Source of the DNA: UBA7672 sp965279085 | GTDB lineage: Bacteria; Pseudomonadota; Alphaproteobacteria; Caulobacterales; Hyphomonadaceae | Direction: 5' to 3' | DNA: 64,000 nt | Assembly: GCA_965279085.1 (NCBI GenBank) | Contig: OZ257149.1 | Coordinates: 3,596,001 to 3,660,000, forward strand | In this document: positions 53,066 through 60,434 of the stretch, piece by piece | Numbering within the stretch: the stretch's first letter is position 1 | Layout of the letters: every line of letters begins with the position of its first letter | Made by a program: the position numbers and the translations under genes | Notes under the pieces: generated by a model | Told to the model about the DNA's origin: nothing | What the model saw: the letters and a program-made list of their open reading frames with translations, nothing else | The model's database searches: none

Positions 53066-53593
53066 ATGGCCATCTTGGGCATCATCGCTGCGATCATCGG
53101 CGGCATCGCTGTCTGGTGGTGGCGGGCGCAGGCCGTGAAAGGCGCTGCCGACACCGTCATCGACGGCGCCGGCAAGGTGAAGGGCATGATCAGCCGAGCG
53201 CGGTTCAGGCAGCGCGCGGGCGCGTCCGTGCTCGCCGGCGTCGACACGCCCGGCATGGCCGCGGCCACGCTGCTCTACAGCCTGATGGCCCTGCGCCGTC
53301 CCGTCGTGCTCTCCGACGAGGACAAGATCGACGGCATGCTCGAAGTCACCTGCCGCATGAGCAAGCAGGATCGCGCCGACGCGATGGCCTTCGCCGCCTG
53401 GGCGTCCGGACAGGTTGCCGATACCAACGAGATCGTTCGTCGCTTCACGCCGCTCTGGGTCAACGCGCTGGACAAGCCGCAGCGGCAGGAGCTGGTCGAA
53501 ATGGCGTTGAACGCCGCCGAACTCGGCGGCGCGCCGACGGATGCGCAGTCGGTTGCGATACGCCGTCTCAGCGAAGCGCTGCTGGCGCGGTGA
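53066..53593 (+). CDS. Membrane-anchored TerB-like protein
   Basis: 175 aa. One N-terminal membrane segment (AILGIIAAIIGGIAVWWW) and a helical domain from about residue 75 (VLSDEDKIDGMLEVTC, RRFTPLWVNALDKPQRQ) resembling the TerB tellurite-resistance domain. Metal-binding acidic residues are only partly kept, so the call is tentative. The start follows the G14 tract directly, so translation may vary with tract length. Confidence 0.55.
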   Translation: MAILGIIAAIIGGIAVWWWRAQAVKGAADTVIDGAGKVKGMISRARFRQRAGASVLAGVDTPGMAAATLLYSLMALRRPVVLSDEDKIDGMLEVTCRMSKQDRADAMAFAAWASGQVADTNEIVRRFTPLWVNALDKPQRQELVEMALNAAELGGAPTDAQSVAIRRLSEALLAR

Positions 53594-53637
53594 TCGGAGC
53601 TTGCTAGGCCGTCGCTTGCGCTCCGGCGTTCGGCGCT

Positions 53638-53662
53638 CGAATTGGTCCACTGGACCAATTCG
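53638..53662. other. Near-perfect 25-bp palindrome
   Basis: CGAATTGGTCCA, one central C, then TGGACCAATTCG: 12-bp arms with no T-tract on either side. It lies between the TerB-like gene and the convergent VOC gene. It resembles an operator or processing site rather than a terminator. Confidence 0.7.
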
Positions 53663-53680
53663 CACCTTCGGGACCGCGCC

Positions 53681-54046
53681 TCACCCCATCGTGAAAACGC
53701 ACAGCTTGTTGCCGTCGAGATCGCGGAAATAGCCGGCGTAGAAGCCGCCGCCGCGATCGCCCGCCGCGCCTTCGTCTGTGCCGCCAAGCGCCAGAGCCTT
53801 GGCATGAAGCTCGACGACCTTCTCCTTCGACGGGCAGCGCAGGGCGATCATGTTCCCGTTGCCGCAGTTCTGGTTCTGGCCGTTGAACGGCTTGGTCACC
53901 CCGAACAGCGGGCCCTGCGCGAAGCCATAGAGCTGGCCGTTCTTGGTCTCCATCACGCGCTTGCCGCCAAGCTCCGCCAGGAAAGCATCATAGAAGGCCA
54001 GCGCCTTGCCGATGTCGTTGGCGCCGATGGTGGTGTAGCCGATCAT
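53681..54046 (-). CDS. VOC-family protein A (tandem)
   Basis: 121 aa, one VOC domain: MIGYTTIGANDIGKALAFYD at the start and GGGFYAGYFRDLDGNKLCVF near the end. Closely similar to the protein encoded by the neighbouring gene (54121-54495). No metal ligands can be assigned. The ribosome site lies within a hairpin (54051-54080), so its translation may be controlled. Confidence 0.85.
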   Translation of the reverse strand: MIGYTTIGANDIGKALAFYDAFLAELGGKRVMETKNGQLYGFAQGPLFGVTKPFNGQNQNCGNGNMIALRCPSKEKVVELHAKALALGGTDEGAAGDRGGGFYAGYFRDLDGNKLCVFTMG

Positions 54047-54050
54047 GAAA

Positions 54051-54080
54051 ATTCCTTCCCTGCGAGCGCAGGGAAGGAAT
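54051..54080 (-). promoter_or_regulatory. Hairpin that buries the ribosome site of the VOC gene A
   Basis: Perfect 14-bp arms ATTCCTTCCCTGCG / CGCAGGGAAGGAAT with a two-base centre. On the minus strand the second arm contains the AGGGAAGGAA ribosome site 4 nt before the ATG of the next gene. It can hide that site or, followed by four T, act as a partial terminator. Confidence 0.7.
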
Positions 54081-54120
54081 CATGTCATCGCCCGAGGGGC
54101 AAGACTTACATGCCCCAAGC

Positions 54121-54495
54121 CTACATGCTTGGCGCGTAGAACGCGCAGAGCTTGTTGCCGTCGAGGTCGCGGAAATAGCCAGCGTAGAACGTGTCGCCAC
54201 GCGCGCCGGCCGGGCCTTCGCACTTGGCGCCGGCTTTCAGCGCGGCGTCGTAGACTTCGTGCACCTTCTCTTTCGACGGCATCGCGAGCGCGATCATCGT
54301 GCCATTGCCCCAGGTCGCGGCTTCCTTGTTGAAGGGCTGGCCGACGCCCAGCATCGCGCCGCCCTTGTCGGTGCCGAACACCGTCGAGACGCCGAAATCC
54401 ATCATGCGCTTGCCGCCCACGGGCGCGAGCACCGTGTCATAGAAAGCGAGCGCCTTGTCATACTGGTTCGTGCCCAGCATTGCGTAACCGATCAT
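54121..54495 (-). CDS. VOC-family protein B (tandem)
   Basis: 124 aa from the ATG with GGAGGACATACCC upstream. VOC landmarks GTNQYDKALAFYDTVLAPVGG and GDTFYAGYFRDLDGNKLCAF, quoted in part. A duplication of the gene to its left; both end in an identical GYFRDLDGNKLC block. Function unknown. Confidence 0.85.
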   Translation of the reverse strand: MIGYAMLGTNQYDKALAFYDTVLAPVGGKRMMDFGVSTVFGTDKGGAMLGVGQPFNKEAATWGNGTMIALAMPSKEKVHEVYDAALKAGAKCEGPAGARGDTFYAGYFRDLDGNKLCAFYAPSM

Positions 54496-54659
54496 GGGTA
54501 TGTCCTCCGTCCGTTTGTGCAGTGACAATCGCTCTACGCGATGACGCCTGCAAGACGGCCAACGCGCGATGCTGACAGGACGCTGGCCGCAAGCCCAGGC
54601 GTCACTACGAGGAGTTCTCGATGGCGAGTGGAGAAAAAGTCGGAGTGGCCGGTGAGCGC

Positions 54660-54780
54660 GCCCTCGTCATTCGACGGTCGGCCCTGCGGGCCTGCTCAGG
54701 ATGAGGGCTAAGGGCGGGCCGGCTGAGTAGCCCTCATGGTGAGGAGGCGGCGAAGCCGCCGCCCGTCAAACCATGAGGGC
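54660..54780. repeat. Palindromic intergenic repeat, copy 3 (degenerate)
   Basis: Outer arms GCCCTCGTCATTCGACGG and CCGTCAAACCATGAGGGC, and inner arms around GGATGAGGGCT and AGCCCTCATGG. The arms are imperfect compared with copies 1 and 2. It abuts the DHS-like gene's 3' end. Confidence 0.8.
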
Positions 54781-54792
54781 GTACGTCCAGAC

Positions 54793-55881
54793 TTAAGCGA
54801 ATAGCTTCGCCCATTTCGGCTTCTTGCGCGATTTCCACGCGCCGCGGTGGTAGGCGTCGGACCCGATCAGCGGCACGACGGTGGTCGCTTCGGCGAACAC
54901 CATCTGTTCGTGCGTGGTGGAGACCTTGCCCCACGAAGCTGCTTCCTTCAGCGTCGAGGACGAGCAGGCGCCGTCGCGCACGTCGGCGACGGTGATCTGC
55001 ACAGCGTATTTGTGGACCTCGGCGTCGATGCCGAGGATCTCGGCGCAAACGACGGTGTCCTGCGCGAAGTTCTTCGGAACGCCGCCGCCGACCATGAAGA
55101 GGCCGGTGGTGCCCGCCGCGATCTTGATGTCGGTCAGTTCGCGGAAGTCAGCGACTGCGTCGATCATCAGGTAGGGCTTCTTCGCCTTGGCGCGTTCCTT
55201 CTGGTGCTTCACCAGACCGAAGCCGGCCGAGCTATCGACGAAGGCCGGGCAGAAGATCGGCACGCCTTCCTCGTAGCAGGTCTGGATCAGCGAGCCTTTT
55301 TTCTTCGCGTTGCCGGCGGCAAGCCATTTGCCCATCTCGTGGATGAACTCACGCGAGGAATAGCCGCGCGGTTCGAGCGCGTTGGCGAGCTCGAGGATCG
55401 TGTGGTCGCACGCCTGAAGTTCTTCCTCGTCGATGTAGGTGTCGTAGATCCGGTCGATGTAGTTCTCGCGCAGGACGTTGTCGTCGACTTCGCCGGCGGC
55501 CTGATAGTGCTTGAAGCCGAGGGCCTCGAAGAAATCCATGTCGACGATCGAGGCGCCGGTAGCGACGATCGCGTCGATCATGCCGAACTTCACCATGTCA
55601 CGGTAAACGTGCATGCACCCGCCCGCCGAAGTCGAGCCGGCGAGGATGAGCCAGGTGGAGCAGCCCTTCTCGCGCAGCGCCATGTCGAAGATGTCGGCGG
55701 CACGCGCGGTGTCGCGCGAGGAGAACGACATCTTGCGCATCGAGTCGATGATCGGACGCGCGTCGAACGACGTCATGTCGACGTGCTCGACGGTTTTGCC
55801 GAGCAGCTGTGCCTTGGTGTTGTTGCGCTTCTTCGCGACCGGATTCACAGGCGCGGCTTTCGCGGTGGACTTCGTGGCCAT
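54793..55881 (-). CDS. Deoxyhypusine-synthase-family polyamine enzyme
   Basis: 362 aa. The family makes deoxyhypusine in eukaryotes/archaea; bacterial homologues make polyamines such as homospermidine or 1,9-bis(guanidino)-5-aza-nonane. The NAD-binding region is visible (ATGASIVDMDFF, MVGGGVPKNF) and the catalytic lysine lies in SWGK (Lys319). A Lys-rich N-terminal tail precedes it. The DHS-like gene has its own promoter region and is preceded by the terminator of the decarboxylase gene. Confidence 0.88.
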   Translation of the reverse strand: MATKSTAKAAPVNPVAKKRNNTKAQLLGKTVEHVDMTSFDARPIIDSMRKMSFSSRDTARAADIFDMALREKGCSTWLILAGSTSAGGCMHVYRDMVKFGMIDAIVATGASIVDMDFFEALGFKHYQAAGEVDDNVLRENYIDRIYDTYIDEEELQACDHTILELANALEPRGYSSREFIHEMGKWLAAGNAKKKGSLIQTCYEEGVPIFCPAFVDSSAGFGLVKHQKERAKAKKPYLMIDAVADFRELTDIKIAAGTTGLFMVGGGVPKNFAQDTVVCAEILGIDAEVHKYAVQITVADVRDGACSSSTLKEAASWGKVSTTHEQMVFAEATTVVPLIGSDAYHRGAWKSRKKPKWAKLFA

Positions 55882-55979
55882 AGCGGAATGACTCCAGAGA
55901 AAGGACGTCAGAACGGCGACGGCCAGCCCAGATCAAAAGACGATTTGGCGGGGATATAGCAGCGTACGGACGGTTTTAA

Positions 55980-56016
55980 ATAGAAAAGCGCGGGCCGGGG
56001 TTCATTCGGCCCGCGC
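55980..56016 (-). terminator. Intrinsic terminator of the decarboxylase gene
   Basis: Minus-strand stem GCGCGGGCCG / CGGCCCGCGC (56007-56016 with 55988-55997) then TTTTCTA. It separates the decarboxylase from the DHS-like gene. Confidence 0.88.
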
Positions 56017-56036
56017 CTCCGTTTGTTACAGTTCTG

Positions 56037-57260
56037 CTACCTGACGACCTTCAGCCGCCGGGGCGACTTGCGGCCAGCGCGGCGCGCCGGAGCGGGGATC
56101 CGCTTCTCGACCACGCCGTACATCGAGGTCCAGGGCTGGTCTTCGACGGCAATGTTCTCCGTCTCGCCGAAACCGTTGAACCGCGTCTGCATGGCGACGC
56201 CGTAAGCGCCAAGCATGCCGAACTCGATGTAGTCGCCTTCGCGGATGTCGGCGGGGAGGACGAAGGGTCCTTCCATCGCATCCAGCGAGTCGCAGGTCGG
56301 GCCGTAGAGCTTGTAGCCCTGCTCGCCGCCTTCGAACGCGCCATCGGCACGGTGGGCCTTCACGGGGAAGGGCCACTTGCAGTGCGCGGCGTCGAACAGG
56401 TTGCCGTACGAACCGTCGTTGATGTGCAAGGCGCCGTCCTTCACCAGCTCGACGCGGGCGAGGATGGAGGTTGATTCCGCAACCATCGCGCGGCCGGGTT
56501 CGCACCACAGCTTGGCGTTCATGGCGACCGGCATCTCTTCGAAGGCCGACTTGATGACCTTCACATAGAGTTCCAGGTCCGGCGGCGTCATGCCCGGGTA
56601 GGCGGACGGGAAGCCGCCGCCCACATCCACGACGTCCACGATGACGCCCGCTTCGCGGATGATTCCGGAAGCCAGCTCCATCGCGTCACGGAACGCGGAC
56701 GGGTTCATGCATTGCGAGCCGACGTGGAACGACACGCCGAGATTGTCCGCGAAGCCGCGCGCCTTCTGGAGAAGGGCGGGTGCGTTCGTCTCGGAGACGC
56801 CGAACTTGTTCGACAGCGCGTAGACCGCATCGGAGTTGTTGACGGCAAGCCGCACCACGAGGGTGAGGTCGTCGGCGCGTTGCGTCGCGGCGACGATCTT
56901 TTCCAGCTCGGCTTCGCAATCCAGCGAGAAGACGCGAACGCCATGCTCGAAGTAGGCGCGCTCGATAGCCTTGCGCGACTTCACCGGGTGCATGAACGCC
57001 ATCTTCGCGTCGGCATAGCGCGACGAGATGAGCTTGATTTCGTTCTCGGATGCGACGTCAAACCAGCGCAGGCCAGCGGCATAGACCGCGTCCAGCGCCC
57101 ACGGCGAAGGGTTCGCCTTCACTGCGTAGAGCACGTCGCCCGGAAAGTTATCCCTGAACCAATTGGCGGCTATCGACACCCGCTCCGGTCGCACGCATGC
57201 GACAGGCAGCTCTGGGAGTCGTTCCCGGACCAGGTCCAGGGGCGTATGAAACGTGAGCAA
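56037..57260 (-). CDS. PLP-dependent ornithine/lysine decarboxylase (fold III)
   Basis: 407 aa. Alanine-racemase-fold decarboxylase. The PLP lysine is Lys48 in YAVKANP; HVGSQC, VVDVGGGFP and WCEPGRAM bind PLP phosphate and ring, and YGPTCDSLD holds the catalytic Cys of the other subunit. It decarboxylates ornithine (or lysine) to putrescine (cadaverine). The TTG at 57260 has no close Shine-Dalgarno; the nearest G-rich stretch lies about 11 nt upstream. The gene has a long structured leader. Confidence 0.9.
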   Translation of the reverse strand: MLTFHTPLDLVRERLPELPVACVRPERVSIAANWFRDNFPGDVLYAVKANPSPWALDAVYAAGLRWFDVASENEIKLISSRYADAKMAFMHPVKSRKAIERAYFEHGVRVFSLDCEAELEKIVAATQRADDLTLVVRLAVNNSDAVYALSNKFGVSETNAPALLQKARGFADNLGVSFHVGSQCMNPSAFRDAMELASGIIREAGVIVDVVDVGGGFPSAYPGMTPPDLELYVKVIKSAFEEMPVAMNAKLWCEPGRAMVAESTSILARVELVKDGALHINDGSYGNLFDAAHCKWPFPVKAHRADGAFEGGEQGYKLYGPTCDSLDAMEGPFVLPADIREGDYIEFGMLGAYGVAMQTRFNGFGETENIAVEDQPWTSMYGVVEKRIPAPARRAGRKSPRRLKVVR

Positions 57261-57420
57261 TTCACGTACACCCCTGCTAGATTGTTGAACCCAATCCGGC
57301 GTTAGTACGGGCTTTCAACTCGTTAAGTCTGCCTCTCAACCCGCACACGTCATCCGAACCACAAAGTCAGGTGTCAGACGCCACGTGGAATCAAGGCGCA
57401 GAGCCTCGAGCCGATGTCCG
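57261..57420 (-). promoter_or_regulatory. Structured 5' leader of the decarboxylase gene (speF-like candidate)
   Basis: About 160 nt of GC-balanced, hairpin-rich sequence upstream of the ornithine decarboxylase, with paired segments such as GAGGC...GCCTT, CCACGTGG (57381-57388) and CGGG...CCCG. An RNA motif named speF is known upstream of alphaproteobacterial ornithine decarboxylase genes; position and features fit, but the consensus could not be checked. Confidence 0.5.
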
Positions 57421-57671
57421 CCGGCGCGATGGATATAGGGAATAGCTGAGTCGATGTAAATAAAATCTTGCGGCCCGTCAGTGGGTTGCCAACAACAATT
57501 CATATTGGCCGTCAATTAGTAGCGTCGCGCGCGCGGCAGTGGCGGCGCGGGAGTTTTGTGACAGTCCGCGCGACAGGCGTCAGCGCAAATCGCTCCGCCC
57601 GATTCGCAGTTTCGCCAGTTGCCCGCACGACCTGAAATTGCGACACTTTTGGTGTTCGGTGGGGACAGGAC
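57421..57671. other. Intergenic region between decarboxylase leader and peptidase
   Basis: About 250 nt with no gene. A low-GC stretch (57449-57470, GAGTCGATGTAAATAAAATC) may be part of the decarboxylase promoter. Nothing else is recognised. Confidence 0.4.
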
Positions 57672-59642
57672 ATGATCAGGACATTGCTGGCAGCGTGTGC
57701 GTTCGCGGCTTCGGCGGCGGGCATGGCGGACGCTCAGGGCGCCGACGCCTTCGTGGACCGCGCGGAAGTCTTCTCCGCCCAGATGGCGCCCGGCGGCAAA
57801 GAGGTTGCGTTCATCCGTCGCACCGAGGACAGCCAGCAGCTCGTCGTCGTCGACCTCGCCACCAACCAAGCGCGCGCGATCCAGACGCTGAAGCCGTCGC
57901 AGAAGATGGAGCTCGACTGGGTCCGCTGGAAAGGCGACGGCCGCCTCGTGATCGGTGCGACCGCCGAGATCGTTCAGGAAGGCCGCGCCTCCACCGGCAA
58001 CACGCTCAAGAACGCCGACCAGGTATTCGAAGTGTCCCGCGTCTTCGCGCTGGATCCGAATGGCACGAACGCTGTGCAGATGTTTCAGGGCAGCCTATCC
58101 ACGCTGGCTGGCGGCGCCGGCTCCACCGAGCTGGTGGACGAGCTGCCCGGCGAGCCCAACCACGTCCTCATCCTCGCCGTCGAGAACTCCGGCATCGGCG
58201 CGTGGAAGGCCGATGTGCGCACGGGCAAGGTCGAGCAGGTGGCCAACGGAAGCTGGCAGACGATCGACTACGCCACGGACGGGAAGGGCTATCCGGTCCT
58301 GCGCATCGACGGCCATCCAGACGTGCTGCGCGTTTTCCGCCGCGCCTCCGGCGCCACGGAATGGATCCCCGCCGGAGAAGTCCGCCGCGCCACGGCGATC
58401 GACACCGCCGAATTCTCTGTCATCGGACCCGGCCCGGCCGCCAACAAGGTCTACATGCTGGCCCGCGCGGGCGACGATGACCGCGCCGCACTGCATCTCT
58501 ACGACGCCTCCACCGGCGAGTACGGTCCGCCCCTGATGCCGGTCGCCGCCGCCGACGCCGCCATGCCGTGGATCAATCCGGGCACGCGCGAGCTCATCGC
58601 CGGCTGCGAGTTCGCCGCCCGGCTCACCTGCAAGTCGCTCGACCCCAAGCTCCAGAAATTCGTCAACGCGCTCGACCAGTTCTTCGAAGGCGGCGCGACG
58701 GTCCAGCTGGTCAACATGTCAGCCGACGTCACCAAGTGGCTGCTGCGCGTGGAGGATCCAATCGGCGGAGCGGCCTACTACGTCTTCGACCGCGCGGCCG
58801 TTCAGATGGACAAGCTGGTCGAAATCTATCCCGGCGTCGCCGGCAAGCCGCTGTCGCCCGTCCAGGTCGTCAACTATGACGGGCGCGATGGCACGAAGCT
58901 CTGGGCCTACGTCACCGCGAAGCCCGGCGCCGGCGCGCGTCCGATTATCGTCATGCCTCACGGCGGACCCGAAGCGCGCGACTATTACGGCTTCGACCGG
59001 TTCGCCCAGTTCCTGGCCGCGCAGGGTTATGTCGTGGTGCAGCCCAACTTCCGCGGTTCGTCGGGGTTCGGCAACAAGTTCGCCGCCGCCGGCATGGGCC
59101 AGTGGGGTGCACGGATGCAGGACGACGTCAGCGATCTCGTGAAACATATGGTCGCCTCCGGCGCGGCGGACGCGAAGAAGGTCTGCATCGTCGGCGCGTC
59201 CTATGGCGGCTATGCCGCGCTCGCCGGCGTCACGATGACGCCAGAGCTCTACAAGTGCGCCGTTTCCATCGCCGGCATTTCCGATCTCACGGAAATCCTG
59301 CGCTCGGAGCGAAGCTCGTCCGGCTCGGGCTCGAACGTCTATTATTACTGGCGCGATTCCATTGGAAAGCTGGAAACCGACAGCGCCTCGCTAGACGCCG
59401 CCTCGCCGCTGAAGCTCGTGCGCAAGGTCACCGCCCCGGTCCTTCTGATCCACGGCGATGACGACGCCACCGTTCCGGTTCGCCAGTCCATGATCATGCA
59501 CGATGCGCTGAAGGCGGCAGGCAAGCCGGTGAAATTCGTCCGCCTGCCGAAATCAGATCACTACTGGGACAATTGGGAGCGCAAGGACCGCCTCACGCTC
59601 TATCAGGAAGTCGGCGCTTTCCTGAAGCAGCACCTCAACTAG
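57672..59642 (+). CDS. S9-family (prolyl oligopeptidase-type) peptidase
   Basis: 656 aa. Signal peptide (ADAQ), a beta-propeller N-terminal domain and a C-terminal alpha/beta-hydrolase domain with HGGPEARDYYGF, GASYGGYAALAG (Ser near residue 510), HGDDDATVPV and SDHYWDN (Asp and His of the triad). Likely a periplasmic or secreted peptidase for proline-containing peptides. Confidence 0.93.
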   Translation: MIRTLLAACAFAASAAGMADAQGADAFVDRAEVFSAQMAPGGKEVAFIRRTEDSQQLVVVDLATNQARAIQTLKPSQKMELDWVRWKGDGRLVIGATAEIVQEGRASTGNTLKNADQVFEVSRVFALDPNGTNAVQMFQGSLSTLAGGAGSTELVDELPGEPNHVLILAVENSGIGAWKADVRTGKVEQVANGSWQTIDYATDGKGYPVLRIDGHPDVLRVFRRASGATEWIPAGEVRRATAIDTAEFSVIGPGPAANKVYMLARAGDDDRAALHLYDASTGEYGPPLMPVAAADAAMPWINPGTRELIAGCEFAARLTCKSLDPKLQKFVNALDQFFEGGATVQLVNMSADVTKWLLRVEDPIGGAAYYVFDRAAVQMDKLVEIYPGVAGKPLSPVQVVNYDGRDGTKLWAYVTAKPGAGARPIIVMPHGGPEARDYYGFDRFAQFLAAQGYVVVQPNFRGSSGFGNKFAAAGMGQWGARMQDDVSDLVKHMVASGAADAKKVCIVGASYGGYAALAGVTMTPELYKCAVSIAGISDLTEILRSERSSSGSGSNVYYYWRDSIGKLETDSASLDAASPLKLVRKVTAPVLLIHGDDDATVPVRQSMIMHDALKAAGKPVKFVRLPKSDHYWDNWERKDRLTLYQEVGAFLKQHLN

Positions 59643-59696
59643 TTCCCAGCGCGCCGGCTACCGCCTAGGTTGCCGCCGTTCGAGGAGTTGGTGACA

Positions 59697-60242
59697 ATGG
59701 CGGCGACGTCGGCTGAGATCAGGTTGCCGGACTGGCTCGCGGCGCTGCCGCTGCCACCCGCTCCCGCGTCCGACGAGGCCTGCATGCGTTTCGCGATCGC
59801 CGCCGCGCGCGAGAACGTCGCGCGCACCCTGCTCGGTCCGTTCGGCGCGGTGGTCCGTCAGGACGTCACCGGCGAGGTGATCGGCGTTGGGGTGAACCTC
59901 GTCGGCCTGATGGGCAACCCGGTGCTCCATGCCGAGACAGTCGCGATCACCATGGCCGGCGGACGCCTGTGGGACGGCGCGACGCTGTTCACCTCCTGCG
60001 AGCCCTGCATCATGTGCCTCGGGGCGTGCCACTGGGCGCGTCTCGACCGCATCGTGTCGGCGGCGCTCAAGGAAGACGCCGAGGCGATCGGTTTCAACGA
60101 AGGCGCCGGCACAAGGCAGCTGCGCACGGAGATGGAGGCGCGCGGCGTCGTGTTCCAGGACGGGCTGCTGCGGGAAGAGGGCGCCGCCGTGCTGCGCCTC
60201 TACGCAGAGAAGGGCGGTCCGATCTACGGCCCAGAGAACTAG
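59697..60242 (+). CDS. Nucleoside deaminase (cytidine/guanine deaminase-like)
   Basis: 181 aa. The zinc-binding HAETVAI and SCEPCIMCLGAC are the HAE / PCxxC motifs of the cytidine deaminase superfamily. The extended C-terminal region after residue 110 suggests guanine or nucleoside deaminase rather than TadA. Cytosolic. The ATG with AGGAG 11 nt upstream is preferred over an earlier in-frame codon. Confidence 0.88.
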   Translation: MAATSAEIRLPDWLAALPLPPAPASDEACMRFAIAAARENVARTLLGPFGAVVRQDVTGEVIGVGVNLVGLMGNPVLHAETVAITMAGGRLWDGATLFTSCEPCIMCLGACHWARLDRIVSAALKEDAEAIGFNEGAGTRQLRTEMEARGVVFQDGLLREEGAAVLRLYAEKGGPIYGPEN

Positions 60243-60434
60243 ATCGTTCGTTTGCGGATGTTCCCACGAACGTGCGTGCCTCGCATTCTGCGCTCGCCGG
60301 AATCTTATTGCTTCTCGATAAGCCCCGCCTACAGTGATCTCAGGTGACCGGAGGTGGGGACGGCTGGTCGCGTCCCTTCAACGGCAGATTTGCGCGCAGC
60401 GGCGACGGCCGTGCGCGGTGAGAAGGGGTGCAAG

